Shown here: positions 53,385 through 62,539 of the stretch, in pieces
Position numbering within the stretch: the stretch's first letter is position 1
Layout of the letters: the number at the start of each line of letters is the position of its first letter
Assembly: GCF_036014115.1 (NCBI RefSeq)
Contig: NZ_CP107913.1
Coordinates: 3,289,001 to 3,353,000 of the forward strand
Direction of reading: 5' to 3'
Source of the DNA: Streptomyces sp. NBC_00448
Lineage (GTDB): Bacteria > Actinomycetota > Actinomycetes > Streptomycetales > Streptomycetaceae
DNA: 64,000 nt
Notes under the pieces: model-generated
Database searches by the model: none
Told to the model about the DNA's origin: nothing
Seen by the model: the letters and a program-made list of their open reading frames with translations, nothing else
Program-made: the position numbers and the translations under genes

Positions 53385-54380
53385 TCAGTCCCCGCTGGTG
53401 GTGGTCGAATTGGTCGGCTTGGTGCCCGGGGGAAGCGCGGTGTCCGAGCTGCCGGGGCTCGGGGTGCCGCCTGGCGTCGGGGAGTTCTTCGCCTTGGGCT
53501 TCGTGGTGTGCGACGGGGTGGGTCGCGGCGGCAGCACGCTGTCGCGCGGATCGGTGCGCGGGCCGACCACGACCACGCCGACCACGTCCAGCTTGGTGAA
53601 GCCGACGAAGGGCTGCACCTCGACGGTCTTGGTGAGGTTGCCCGCCGACGGTTCGACGCTGACCACCTTGCCGACCGGGACGCCGGGCACGAACGGCTTG
53701 TCCGCCTCGGAGCCGAAGGTGACCACCCGGTCGCCCCGGTGCACGTCGGCCTTGCCGTCGAGCAGTTGGTCCCGCATCGGCCGGTTGCCCTGGCCGCTGG
53801 AGAAGCCGATCTCCTGGCTGCCCTCCAGCCGGGTGCCGACCGTGAAGTCCGGGTCGTTGGCGAGCAGGACCGTGGAGGTGGAGCGGCCGACGGTGGTGAC
53901 CCGGCCGACGAGCCCGTCGCCGTTGATCACCGTCATGTCGCGCTTGAGGCCGTCGTTGCTGCCGGAGTCGATGGTGACCGTCCAGGAGAAGCCCTGGGCC
54001 GCTCCTATCGCGATGACCTGGGCGCCCTTGACGGTGTACTGCCCGGCGCCGGCGACCTTCAGGAGCTTGTCCAGCTCCTGGGCGCGGGCGCGGGTGGTGT
54101 CCTTGCTGCCGAGCTGCTGCTTGAGCTCGGTGTTCTCGCGTTGCAGCCGCTTGATGGTGCTGCTGTCGTGGCCGGAGTCCCGGACCGCGTCCACGGCGTT
54201 GCCGACCGGGTCGACGACGCCGGACACCGCGTTCTCCACCGGGCCGAAGGCGGACTGGGCCGCCCGCCGCGGCCGGTCGAGCGGTGAGTTCTCACCGCCC
54301 CGGATGTCCACGGTGATCAGCGCGAGCGCCACCACCACCAGCAGTACCAGCAGCAGCCGGCTCTCCTTTGTGTCCCTCAC
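53385..54380 (-). CDS. mreC: Rod-shape protein MreC
   Basis: The 331-residue product has one membrane helix (about residues 7-24), a coiled coil (about 65-100: SSTIKRLQRENTELKQQLGS) and a beta-rich external domain (GAAQGFSWTVTIDSGSNDGL). A Ser/Pro/Thr tail ends the protein. MreC bridges MreB, PBP2 and RodA. In S. coelicolor it belongs to the spore-wall synthesising complex. It follows mreB with a 156-bp spacer. Confidence 0.95.
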   Translation of the reverse strand: MRDTKESRLLLVLLVVVALALITVDIRGGENSPLDRPRRAAQSAFGPVENAVSGVVDPVGNAVDAVRDSGHDSSTIKRLQRENTELKQQLGSKDTTRARAQELDKLLKVAGAGQYTVKGAQVIAIGAAQGFSWTVTIDSGSNDGLKRDMTVINGDGLVGRVTTVGRSTSTVLLANDPDFTVGTRLEGSQEIGFSSGQGNRPMRDQLLDGKADVHRGDRVVTFGSEADKPFVPGVPVGKVVSVEPSAGNLTKTVEVQPFVGFTKLDVVGVVVVGPRTDPRDSVLPPRPTPSHTTKPKAKNSPTPGGTPSPGSSDTALPPGTKPTNSTTTSGD

Positions 54381-54536
54381 GGGCGCCAGTCCGTGCCTTC
54401 CTCATCGGACCCGCCGCCGCTGGGGCCGCGGCCGGTCGGAGCTACTGTGCTGGGTTGCGCCCGCATCCGGCGCCGCGGTGGTGACAGCGCCTGCGCCGGG
54501 TGGGGCGGTTCGTCTTCTGCGTCATCCGCTTCTGCG

Positions 54537-55571
54537 TCATCTGCGCGGGGCCGCGTCGAGGACCTGCTGAAGCGCCTCGAACTCCTCCACGCACTTGCCC
54601 GCGCCGAGCGCCACGCAGTCCAGCGGGGACTCGGCGATGTGGATGGGCATGCCGGTCTCGTGCCGCAGCCGCTCGTCCAGGCCGCGCAGCAGCGCGCCGC
54701 CGCCGGCCAGCACGATGCCGCGGTCCATGATGTCGCCGGACAGCTCCGGCGGGCACTTGTCGAGCGTGGTCTTCACCGCGTCGACGATCGCGTTCACCGG
54801 TTCCTCGATGGCCTTGCGCACCTCGCCCGCGGAGATCACCACGGTCTTGGGCAGTCCGCTGACCAGGTCCCGGCCGCGGATCTCGGTGTGCTCGTCGTCC
54901 TTCTCGGCGGCGAACGCGGAGCCGATGGTCAGCTTGATCTGCTCGGAGGTGCGCTCGCCGAGCAGCAGGCTGTACTCCTTCTTGATGTGCTGGATGATCG
55001 CGTTGTCCAACTCGTCGCCGGCCACCCGGATGGACTGGGCGGTGACGATGCCGCCGAGGCTGATCACCGCGACCTCGGTGGTGCCGCCGCCGATGTCCAC
55101 CACCATGTTGCCGGTGGCCTCGTGCACGGGCAGCCCGGCGCCGATCGCGGCGGCCATCGGCTCCTCGATGATGTGCACGGTACGGGCGCCGGCCTGGGTG
55201 GCGGCCTCGATCACGGCGCGGCGCTCCACGCCGGTGATGCCCGACGGCACGCACACCACGACGCGCGGGCGGACCATGTAGCGGCGGCGGTGGATCTTGA
55301 GGATGAAGTAGCGCAGCATGCGCTCGGTGATCTCGAAGTCGGCGATGACGCCGTCCTTCAGGGGGCGCACCGCCACGATGTTGCCGGGGGTGCGGCCGAT
55401 CATCTTCTTCGCCTCGGCACCGACCGCGAGGATGCCGCCGGTATTCGTGTTGACCGCGACGACCGACGGCTCGTTCAGGACGATCCCGCGGCCCCTGACG
55501 TACACCAGCGTGTTGGCGGTCCCGAGATCGACAGCCATGTCACGGCCGATGAACGACATGTTGTTCGCCAT
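54537..55571 (-). CDS. mreB: Actin-like cell-shape protein MreB
   Basis: The 344-residue product starts [20 protein letters not shown], with the phosphate-1 loop DLGTANT at 15-21, phosphate-2 [16 protein letters not shown] and the adenosine motif [15 protein letters not shown]-driven filament that positions wall enzymes; in Streptomyces it acts mainly in sporulation. I use the ATG at 55571 rather than 55613, matching the normal start. First gene of mreB-mreC-mreD-PBP2-rodA. Confidence 0.97.
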   Translation of the reverse strand: MANNMSFIGRDMAVDLGTANTLVYVRGRGIVLNEPSVVAVNTNTGGILAVGAEAKKMIGRTPGNIVAVRPLKDGVIADFEITERMLRYFILKIHRRRYMVRPRVVVCVPSGITGVERRAVIEAATQAGARTVHIIEEPMAAAIGAGLPVHEATGNMVVDIGGGTTEVAVISLGGIVTAQSIRVAGDELDNAIIQHIKKEYSLLLGERTSEQIKLTIGSAFAAEKDDEHTEIRGRDLVSGLPKTVVISAGEVRKAIEEPVNAIVDAVKTTLDKCPPELSGDIMDRGIVLAGGGALLRGLDERLRHETGMPIHIAESPLDCVALGAGKCVEEFEALQQVLDAAPRR

Positions 55572-55718
55572 GTGGATACGTCTGGCCTTCCCGAGCGTGG
55601 GCGGAGGTTCCATCGTAGTCGCGCCGGGCTGAGCGCGGCGTCGGGGTTCCGACGCCCATTGTCATCAGAACACACAGCGGACCTCAGTAATGGTGACGCC
55701 GTGTCGGAGTGTTTGGTT

Positions 55719-55748
55719 CCCGTTCGGCCCGGTACCTGCCGGAACGGG
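55719..55748 (-). terminator. Imperfect hairpin between ndk and mreB
   Basis: CCCGTTCGGC and GCCGGAACGGG pair with one bulged base around a CCGGTACCT loop. It lies about 70 bp downstream of the ndk stop and upstream of the mreB promoter region, so it likely ends the ndk message. Confidence 0.55.
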
Positions 55749-55814
55749 CGCGGCCACAGCGGCAGTCGGACCGTGGTCGCGCCGACTCACGGGACCATAC
55801 GCGTCGCCGCCGCG

Positions 55815-56228
55815 TTACGCCAAGGTGGGGAAGAAGAGCTTGATCTCGCGCGCGGCGGACTCCTCGGAGTCCGAGGCGTGCACCAGGTTCTCACGGGTGA
55901 TGGTGCCGAAATCCCCCCGGATGGAGCCGGGTGCGGCCGCGATCGGGTCGGTCGGGCCGGCCAGCGCGCGCACGCCCTCGATCACCCGCTCGCCCTCGAC
56001 GACCAGGGCCACCGACGGGCCGGACGCCATGAACTCCACCAGCGGCTCGTAGAACGGCCGTCCGACGTGCTCGGCGTAGTGCTGCTCCAGGGTGCCGCGG
56101 TCCAGGGTGCGCAGTTCCAGCGCGCTGACGGACCAGCCGGCCTTGCGCTCGATCCGGCCCAGGATCTCGCCGACCAGGCCGCGGCGAACGGCGTCCGGCT
56201 TGAGAAGGACAAGGGTGCGCTGGGACAC
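55815..56228 (-). CDS. ndk: Nucleoside diphosphate kinase
   Basis: Balances nucleoside triphosphate pools by transferring the gamma phosphate via a phosphohistidine. The 137-residue product has the phosphoacceptor H117 in RENLVHASDSEESA and the usual TLVLLKPDAVRRGLVGEI start. Standard length. It stands between DUF4233 and mreB, as in other Streptomyces. Confidence 0.97.
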   Translation of the reverse strand: MSQRTLVLLKPDAVRRGLVGEILGRIERKAGWSVSALELRTLDRGTLEQHYAEHVGRPFYEPLVEFMASGPSVALVVEGERVIEGVRALAGPTDPIAAAPGSIRGDFGTITRENLVHASDSEESAAREIKLFFPTLA

Positions 56229-56297
56229 GGGGCGGCTCCTGACGGGTATGACAAGCGAATGTGACGACGAGCCTACAAGGCACGTGCCGGTCGGTTG

Positions 56298-56633
56298 TCA
56301 GGCGGCTTGTGTCGCGTGCCGGGCCCTGATCTGGTCGACCTTGCGCCCGAAGTGGATCGACGCCCACCACAGGGCGGCGAAGATCACGCCGAGCACGAAC
56401 ATCGTACCGACCACGAAGCCGCTGGCGATCAACCCGATCTGGAGCGCCCAGCCGACCACGACCGCCCACGGGCGGGTGACCACGCCGCACAGCAGTACGC
56501 ACAGCACCATGGCGATGCCGCACACCGTCCACACGGCGCCCATCGACAGGTCGGGATGCTTCATCGCGACCAGCCCGGCGAAGCCGATCACGAAGAACTC
56601 GCCGATCAGCGTGCTCGAACACAGGGTCCGCAT
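56298..56633 (-). CDS. DUF4233 membrane protein
   Basis: The 111-residue product has about four membrane helices (starting MRTLCSSTLIGEFFVIGFAG) and a basic C-terminus (FGRKVDQIRARHATQAA). DUF4233 proteins always sit between folC and ndk in actinobacteria, but their function is unknown. 100 bp after folC. Confidence 0.9.
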   Translation of the reverse strand: MRTLCSSTLIGEFFVIGFAGLVAMKHPDLSMGAVWTVCGIAMVLCVLLCGVVTRPWAVVVGWALQIGLIASGFVVGTMFVLGVIFAALWWASIHFGRKVDQIRARHATQAA

Positions 56634-56733
56634 ACCCGGGCCCCCTTCCCTCTGAAATCCGTCTGAGTGCGCGTGCGCGGGTGAGTCCGCGTGCGCGGGT
56701 GAGTTGGTCGACGCGTCCGCATCCCCGGCTCCC

Positions 56734-58320
56734 TTACCGGCGGGCCAGCAACAGGCGGGCCTGGCCGACCGTGATGACCGAACCGGTGACCAACACCCCG
56801 GCGCCCGCGTACTCGCCCTCGTCCTCGGCGAGGGTCACCGCGGCCTCCAGCGCGTCGTCGAGGCGCGGTTCGACCTGCACCCGGTCCTCGCCGAACACCT
56901 CCACGGCCAGCGCCGCGAGCGCGTCCACGTCCATCGCCCGGGAGGTGGAGTTGCGGGTGACGACGACCTCGGCGAAGACCGGCTCGAACGCCTCCAGCAG
57001 TCCGCGGACGTCCTTGTCGCCGCTCGGCCCGACCACGCCGACCAGGTGGCTGAAGCCGAACACCTCGCTGATCGCGGCCGCGGTGACCCGCGCGCCGGCC
57101 GGGTTGTGCGCGGCGTCCAGCACCACGGTGGGGCTGCGCCGGACCACTTCCAGCCGGCCGGGCGAGGTGACCGCCGCGAACGCGCCGCGCACGGTGTCCA
57201 TGTCGAGGGTGCGCTGGTGCACGCTGCCGATGCCGAAGAACGCCTCCACCGCGGCCAGCGCCAGGGCCGCGTTGTGCGCCTGGTGCTCGCCGTGCAGCGG
57301 GAGGAAGACCTGTTCGTACTCGCCGCCGAGGCCGCGCAGGGTCAGCAGCTGGCCGCCGACGGCCACTTCGCGGTGGAGCACGCCGAACTCCTCGCCCTCG
57401 CGGGCGACCGTCGCGTCCATCTCCACCGAGCGCCGCAGCAGTTCGCGCGCCGCGTCCGGCGGCTGCTGGGCGAGGACCGCGGTGGCGCTCTTCTTGATGA
57501 TGCCGCCCTTCTCGACGGCGATCTCACCGGGAGTGCTGCCGAGCCGGTCGGTGTGGTCGAGCGAGATCGGGGAGACCACGGCCACGGTGGCGTCCACCAC
57601 GTTGGTGGCGTCCCAGCTTCCGCCCATGCCGACCTCGACCACCGCGACGTCGACCGGGGCGTCCGCGAAAGCCGCGTACGCCATGCCGGTGAGCACCTCG
57701 AAGAAGGACATCCGGTGCGGCTGGGAGCCGTCCACCATGTCGACGTACGGCTGGATGTCGCGGTGGACCTCGACGAAGCGCTCCGCGGAGATCGGGACGC
57801 CGTCCAGGCTGATCCGCTCGGTCATGGACTGCACATGCGGGCTGGTGTAGCGGCCGGTGCGCAGTTCGAAGGCGAGCAGCAGCCGCTCGATCATCCGCGC
57901 GGTGGAGGTCTTCCCGTTGGTGCCGGTGATGTGGATCGACGGGTAGGAGCGCTGCGGCTGGCCGAGCACGTCCATCAGCGCGGTCATCCGATCGAGGGAC
58001 GGGTCGAGCTTCGTCTCGGGCCAGCGGCCCAGCAGCTCGTCCTCGACCTCGCGCAGTTGCCGGTCCAGTTCGGGGTCGGCGGGCCGGGCCGGCACGTCGT
58101 CCTCCGGGGCGGGCGGGGTGACGTGGGTGCGCAGCGTACGGCTGCCGGCCTCGATGACGGCCATGTCCGCCTCGCGCGGCCCGCCGCCCTCGCCGTCCTG
58201 CGAGTCGTCCTCGTCGGTGGCCTGGTGCGCGGCGTCGTAGTCGACCTCGTCCGCGGCCCGGTCGGCGGCGTCGCTGAAGCCGTCGTCCGGGAAATCGTCG
58301 TCCTGCCGGTGCTCGCTCAC
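56734..58320 (-). CDS. folC: Folylpolyglutamate synthase / dihydrofolate synthase FolC
   Basis: Adds glutamate to folates (and to dihydropteroate). The 528-residue product has the P-loop GTNGKTST at 133-140, the VGMGGSWDATNVVD site, LDAAHNPAGA, and the C-terminal DKDVRGLLEAF region. An acidic, low-complexity N-terminal extension of about 90 residues (DDDFPDDGFSDAADRAADEV) precedes the enzyme core. GTG start at 58320; a copy of the 80-bp repeat lies just upstream. Confidence 0.94.
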   Translation of the reverse strand: MSEHRQDDDFPDDGFSDAADRAADEVDYDAAHQATDEDDSQDGEGGGPREADMAVIEAGSRTLRTHVTPPAPEDDVPARPADPELDRQLREVEDELLGRWPETKLDPSLDRMTALMDVLGQPQRSYPSIHITGTNGKTSTARMIERLLLAFELRTGRYTSPHVQSMTERISLDGVPISAERFVEVHRDIQPYVDMVDGSQPHRMSFFEVLTGMAYAAFADAPVDVAVVEVGMGGSWDATNVVDATVAVVSPISLDHTDRLGSTPGEIAVEKGGIIKKSATAVLAQQPPDAARELLRRSVEMDATVAREGEEFGVLHREVAVGGQLLTLRGLGGEYEQVFLPLHGEHQAHNAALALAAVEAFFGIGSVHQRTLDMDTVRGAFAAVTSPGRLEVVRRSPTVVLDAAHNPAGARVTAAAISEVFGFSHLVGVVGPSGDKDVRGLLEAFEPVFAEVVVTRNSTSRAMDVDALAALAVEVFGEDRVQVEPRLDDALEAAVTLAEDEGEYAGAGVLVTGSVITVGQARLLLARR

Positions 58321-58335
58321 AGCCCCGTACCCTTC

Positions 58336-58413
58336 GCTTCTCCGCCCGCTCGGCGTACAAGTGCATGTCTCGTCTGCGGCTGCGGCCCGGCTGCCTCGCG
58401 TGCGTCGCTCACA
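58336..58413. repeat. 80-bp dispersed repeat, copy in the folC leader
   Basis: Shares both ends with 52601-52678: CTTCTCCGCCCGCTCGGC on one side and GGCCCGGCTGCCTCGCG then GCGTCG on the other, in the same orientation relative to the downstream gene. It begins 16 bp before the folC start codon. Confidence 0.6.
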
Positions 58414-58429
58414 GCGTCCAGTCTACGGA

Positions 58430-58459
58430 ACAGGCCCGGACCGAATGGCCCGGGCCTGT
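58430..58459 (-). terminator. Terminator after valS
   Basis: ACAGGCCCGG (58430-58439) pairs perfectly with CCGGGCCTGT (58450-58459) around a 10-nt loop, 27 bp downstream of the valS stop. It separates valS from folC. Confidence 0.75.
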
Positions 58460-58486
58460 GCCACCCCGAGGGGTGCCGTGCGGTGG

Positions 58487-61147
58487 CTATGCCGCCGGGA
58501 GTGCGGCGAGCTGCGCGGTGATCCGGGCGATGTCCTCGTCGGCGGCGGCCAGCCGGGTGCGGATGCCCTCGACCACCTTCTCCGGCGCCTTGCCGAGGAA
58601 CGCTTCGTTCCCGAGCTTCCGCTCCGCCTGCTGCTTCTCCTTCTCGGCGGCGGCGAGGTCCTTCGCGAGCCGCTTGCGCTCCGCGGCCACGTCGATGGTC
58701 CCGGACAGGTCGAGGGCGACCCGCGCGGCGCCGACCGGCAGGGTGGCGGTGGCGTGGAAGCCGTCGCCGGCCGGCTGGAGCCGCAGGAGCTGCCGGATGG
58801 CGTCCTCGTGGGGCGGCAGGAGGGTGCCCGCGAGCGACAGCTCGGCCGGGACCTTCTGGCCGGGCTGGAGGCCCTGATCGCTGCGGAACCGGCGGACCTC
58901 GGTGACCAGCCGCTGCACCTCGGCGATCTCCGCCTCGGCGGCCGCGTCACGGAAGCCGCCCGGCGCGTCGGCGCCACCGACCACCACAGCCTTCGGCCAG
59001 TCCGCGGTGACCACCGTCTCCTTACCGGTGAGGGTGGTCCACAGCGTCTCGGTGACGAACGGCACGATCGGGTGCAGCAGCCGCAGTGTGACGTCCAGCA
59101 CCTCGCCGAGCACCCGGCTGGAGACCCGCGCCGGGTCGCCGCCCTTGAGGAAGGTGGTCTTGGACAGCTCGACGTACCAGTCGAAGACCTCGTCCCACGC
59201 GAAGTGGTAGAGCGCGTCGGAGAGTTTCGCGAACTGGTAGTCGTCGTAGAGCGCGTCGACCTCGGCGACGACCGTGTTCAGCCGGGAGAGCACCCAGCGG
59301 TCGGTCGCGGACATCTCCTCGGGCGCGGGCAGCGGGCCCTCGACGGTGGCGCCGTTCATCAGCGCGAACCGGGTGGCGTTCCACACCTTGTTGGCGAAGT
59401 TCCGGGACGCCTGGACCCAGTCCTCGCCGATCGGCACGTCCGCGCCCGGGTTGGCGCCGCGGGCCAGGGTGAAGCGGACCGCGTCGGAGCCGTAGGCGTC
59501 CATCCAGGTCAGCGGGTCCACCGAGTTCGGGTTGGACTTGGACATCTTCTTGCCGAACTCGTCCCGGACCAGGCCGGTCAGCGCGATGGTGTGGAACGGC
59601 GGGACGTCCTCCATGGCGTACAGGCCGAACATCATCATCCGGGCGACCCAGAAGAAGATGATGTCGTGACCGGTGAGCAGCACGTCGGTCGGGTAGAACT
59701 TCGCCAGGTCCGGGGTCTGTTCGGGCCAGCCCAGGGTGGAGAAGGGCCACAGCGCGGAGGAGAACCAGGTGTCCAGGACGTCGGCGTCCTGGGTCCAGCC
59801 CTCTCCGGTGGGCTCCGCCTCGTCGGGCCCGACGCAGATCTGCTCGCCGTTCGGCCCGTACCAGACCGGGATGCGGTGGCCCCACCACAACTGCCGCGAG
59901 ATGCACCAGTCGTGCATGTTGTCGACCCAGTCGAAGTACCGCTTCTCCATCTCCGGCGGGTGGATCTTCACCCGGCCGTCGCGGACCGCGTCGCCCGCCG
60001 CGCGGGCCAGCGGCTCGACCTTGACCCACCACTGGAGCGACAGCCGCGGCTCGACGGTGGTCTTGCAGCGGGAGCAGTGGCCGACGGAGTGGACGTAAGG
60101 ACGCTTCTCCGCGACGACCCGGCCCTGCTCGCGCAGCGCCTCGACGATGGCGGCGCGGGCCTCGAAGCGGTCCAGGCCCTCGAACGGACCGGGCGCGGTG
60201 ATGACCGCCCGCTCGTCCATGATCGTCAGCGACTCCAGGCCGTGCCGCTGGCCGATCGCGAAGTCGTTCGGGTCGTGGGCCGGGGTCACCTTGACCGCGC
60301 CGGTGCCGAACTCCGGGTCGACGTGGGCGTCGGCGACCACCGGGATGCTCCGGTCGGTCAGCGGCAGCTTGATCCGGCGGCCGATCAGGTGGGCGTAGCG
60401 CGCGTCGTCGGGGTGGACGGCGACGGCGGTGTCGCCGAGCATCGTCTCGACCCGGGTGGTGGCGACCACGACGCTGTCCTCGCCGTCGCCGTAGCGCAGC
60501 GAGACCAACTCGCCGTCGTCGTCCTGGTAGTCCACCTCGATGTCGGAGATGGCGGTCATGCAGCGCGGGCACCAGTTGATGATCCGCTCGGCGCGGTAGA
60601 TCAGCTCGTCGTCGTAGAGCTTCTTGAAGATGGTCTGGACGGCCTTGGACAGGCCCTCGTCCATGGTGAAGCGCTCGCGGGACCAGTCGACGCCGTCGCC
60701 GAGCCGGCGCATCTGGCCGAGGATGCGGCCGCCGTACTCCTCCTTCCAGCGCCAGGTGCGCGCGACGAACTCCTCGCGGCCCACGTCGTGCCGGGACTTG
60801 CCCTCCTCGGCGAGCTGCTGCTCGACCTTGTTCTGGGTGGCGATGCCCGCGTGGTCCATGCCCGGCAGCCACAGTGCTTCGTACCCCTGCATCCGCTTGC
60901 GGCGGGTGAGGGCGTCCATCAGCGTGTGCTGGAAGGCGTGTCCGAGGTGGAGGGTGCCCGTCACGTTCGGCGGCGGAATGACGATGGTGTACGGCGGCTT
61001 GTCGCTCTTCGTGTCGGCTTCGAAGTACCCGCGCTCTACCCACCGCTCGTACAGCGGCCCCTCTACCTCGGCCGGCGTGTACTGGGTCGGCAGATGGGGG
61101 TCGCTGTGCTGCCCGCTGTCGGGGCGCGGATGAGTGTTGTCGGTCAC
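58487..61147 (-). CDS. valS: Valyl-tRNA synthetase
   Basis: Charges tRNA-Val. The 886-residue class I enzyme has the HLGH signature (residues 67-70, after PPNVTGTL), the [12 protein letters not shown] segment, KMSKS at 534-538, and a C-terminal coiled coil ([20 protein letters not shown]). The editing domain lies between HLGH and KMSKS with normal spacing. The start is the ATG at 61147 ([13 protein letters not shown]). The spacer upstream holds two DnaA-box-like 9-mers; I see no convincing T-box leader. Confidence 0.98.
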   Translation of the reverse strand: MTDNTHPRPDSGQHSDPHLPTQYTPAEVEGPLYERWVERGYFEADTKSDKPPYTIVIPPPNVTGTLHLGHAFQHTLMDALTRRKRMQGYEALWLPGMDHAGIATQNKVEQQLAEEGKSRHDVGREEFVARTWRWKEEYGGRILGQMRRLGDGVDWSRERFTMDEGLSKAVQTIFKKLYDDELIYRAERIINWCPRCMTAISDIEVDYQDDDGELVSLRYGDGEDSVVVATTRVETMLGDTAVAVHPDDARYAHLIGRRIKLPLTDRSIPVVADAHVDPEFGTGAVKVTPAHDPNDFAIGQRHGLESLTIMDERAVITAPGPFEGLDRFEARAAIVEALREQGRVVAEKRPYVHSVGHCSRCKTTVEPRLSLQWWVKVEPLARAAGDAVRDGRVKIHPPEMEKRYFDWVDNMHDWCISRQLWWGHRIPVWYGPNGEQICVGPDEAEPTGEGWTQDADVLDTWFSSALWPFSTLGWPEQTPDLAKFYPTDVLLTGHDIIFFWVARMMMFGLYAMEDVPPFHTIALTGLVRDEFGKKMSKSNPNSVDPLTWMDAYGSDAVRFTLARGANPGADVPIGEDWVQASRNFANKVWNATRFALMNGATVEGPLPAPEEMSATDRWVLSRLNTVVAEVDALYDDYQFAKLSDALYHFAWDEVFDWYVELSKTTFLKGGDPARVSSRVLGEVLDVTLRLLHPIVPFVTETLWTTLTGKETVVTADWPKAVVVGGADAPGGFRDAAAEAEIAEVQRLVTEVRRFRSDQGLQPGQKVPAELSLAGTLLPPHEDAIRQLLRLQPAGDGFHATATLPVGAARVALDLSGTIDVAAERKRLAKDLAAAEKEKQQAERKLGNEAFLGKAPEKVVEGIRTRLAAADEDIARITAQLAALPAA

Positions 61148-61188
61148 GGTCCCGATTCTAGTGGTCCCGCGGCTTCACCCCCGACGGG

Positions 61189-61213
61189 TTATCCACAGGG
61201 CGGGTTGTCCACA
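61189..61213. promoter_or_regulatory. Two DnaA-box-like 9-mers in direct orientation
   Basis: TTATCCACA (61189-61197) and TTGTCCACA (61205-61213) are 7 bp apart; the second is the preferred Streptomyces DnaA box and the first is the E. coli type. They lie between divergent valS and the proline-rich protein gene, 42 bp and more upstream of valS. DnaA binding here could regulate either gene; not tested. Confidence 0.5.
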
Positions 61214-61355
61214 GCTCTGTGACGAAGCGGTAGCGCTTCTGATGCCGCGGCCGGATTCCGGCGCGGGAGGATGGCGGCTGGTCACGCCCCCGGATTCGGA
61301 AGCGAGCATGTCATCCGGGAGGATGGGCGGACTCGTTAACGGAGGGGACGAAACC

Positions 61356-62402
61356 ATGAGTTACAACCAGCCGCCGCCGAACCCGTACGGCGATCAACCC
61401 CAGGGTGGCGGCTACGGCCAACCGCAGCCCGGCCCGCCGCCGCAGGGCGGGGGCTACGGCCAGCCGCCGCAGCCCCCGCAGCCGGGCGGTTACGGCCAGC
61501 CCCCGCAGCCGCCGCAGGGTGGCGGTTACGGCCAGCCGCAGCCCCAGCCCGGGTACGGCTACCCGCAGCAGGCCCCGCCCCCCGCCCCTCCCTACGGCGG
61601 CCAGCCGGCGTACGGCCAGCAGCCGCAGCAGCCCGGCTACGGCCAGCAGCCGCCCTACGGCCAGGTGCCCCAGCAGGGCTACGGCTACCCGCAACCGCCC
61701 CAGTCCGGCGGCAACGGCAAGCGCAACGGCATCATCATCGGCATCGTCGTCGCCCTGGTCGCGGTCGCCGGCGGGGTCTACTTCGCCACCAAGGGCAGTG
61801 GCAGCAGTTCCTCCTCGCTCCACGACGACGGCAAGAAGTACACCCTCACCACCCCGGACACCGTCGCCGGCGACTACGCCAAGGGCGACGACTCGGACAG
61901 CGACGGCTTCGACGACGACGACCTCACCAAGATCAAGGCGCTGGGCGTCAGCGACCCGACCCAGGTCAACGCGGCCTACAAGGAAGGCAGTTCGGCCCTG
62001 TCGGGCAAGCTGCTGGAGTTCGCCGGCGTCTACGGCACCGTCAAGGACCCGGGCAAGGTCGTCGACGGCATGTTCGCGATGCTCAAGCAGGGCACCGAGC
62101 AGGACAAGAAGGACGGCACGAAGGTCGAGACCTCCGGCAGCCCGCAGTCCGTCACTCCGTCCGGCATGAAGAGCGAAGCGATCATGAAGTGCCAGACGAT
62201 CAAGGAGACCGGCCAGGACTCCGGCCAGAGCTTCACCATCAACACGACGGTCTGCGTGTGGGCGGACTACAGCACGGTGGCGTACGTCATCCCGCTGGAC
62301 TCCGCGCAGCTCGTCACCGGCGGCGGCTCCGCCCCGTCCATCAGTGACGCGGCCGCCCTGACCGCCAAGGTCCGCAACGACGTCGAGGTGGAGGCGAAGT
62401 AG
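61356..62402 (+). CDS. Proline/glutamine-rich membrane protein, tandem paralog 1
   Basis: Not recognised. The 348-residue product has a cytoplasmic N-terminus of repeated GGYGQPQP/GGYGQPPQ units (about 125 residues), one membrane helix (IIIGIVVALVAVAGGVYFAT, about residues 128-147) and an external domain starting LHDDGKKYTLTTPDTVAGDY, with two conserved cysteines (KCQTI and TVCVWADYSTVAYV). The ATG at 61356 has GGAGGGG upstream, and the 36-bp leader is nearly the same as that of the next gene. The external domain lacks known catalytic motifs. Confidence 0.8.
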   Translation: MSYNQPPPNPYGDQPQGGGYGQPQPGPPPQGGGYGQPPQPPQPGGYGQPPQPPQGGGYGQPQPQPGYGYPQQAPPPAPPYGGQPAYGQQPQQPGYGQQPPYGQVPQQGYGYPQPPQSGGNGKRNGIIIGIVVALVAVAGGVYFATKGSGSSSSSLHDDGKKYTLTTPDTVAGDYAKGDDSDSDGFDDDDLTKIKALGVSDPTQVNAAYKEGSSALSGKLLEFAGVYGTVKDPGKVVDGMFAMLKQGTEQDKKDGTKVETSGSPQSVTPSGMKSEAIMKCQTIKETGQDSGQSFTINTTVCVWADYSTVAYVIPLDSAQLVTGGGSAPSISDAAALTAKVRNDVEVEAK

Positions 62403-62421
62403 CCGCCACCGCAGGCGAAAA

Positions 62422-62454
62422 GGGGCGCCCGGTCCGCGAGGGACCGGGCGCCCC
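62422..62454 (+). terminator. Terminator after paralog 1
   Basis: GGGGCGCCCGGTCC (62422-62435) pairs perfectly with 62441-62454 around loop GCGAG. It starts 20 bp after the stop codon, so the two paralogs probably have separate transcripts. Confidence 0.85.
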
Positions 62455-62539
62455 CTCGCGTATCCGGGCCGACCGCAGACCCCGGGCGCTCCCGTCCTGC
62501 GCAAGGATGGGCGCACTCGTTGACGGAGGGGACGAACCC

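Noticed and set aside
61148..61355. T-box leader of valS
   Set aside because: No specifier stem, T-box sequence or antiterminator could be found in the 208-bp spacer; only DnaA-like boxes stand out.
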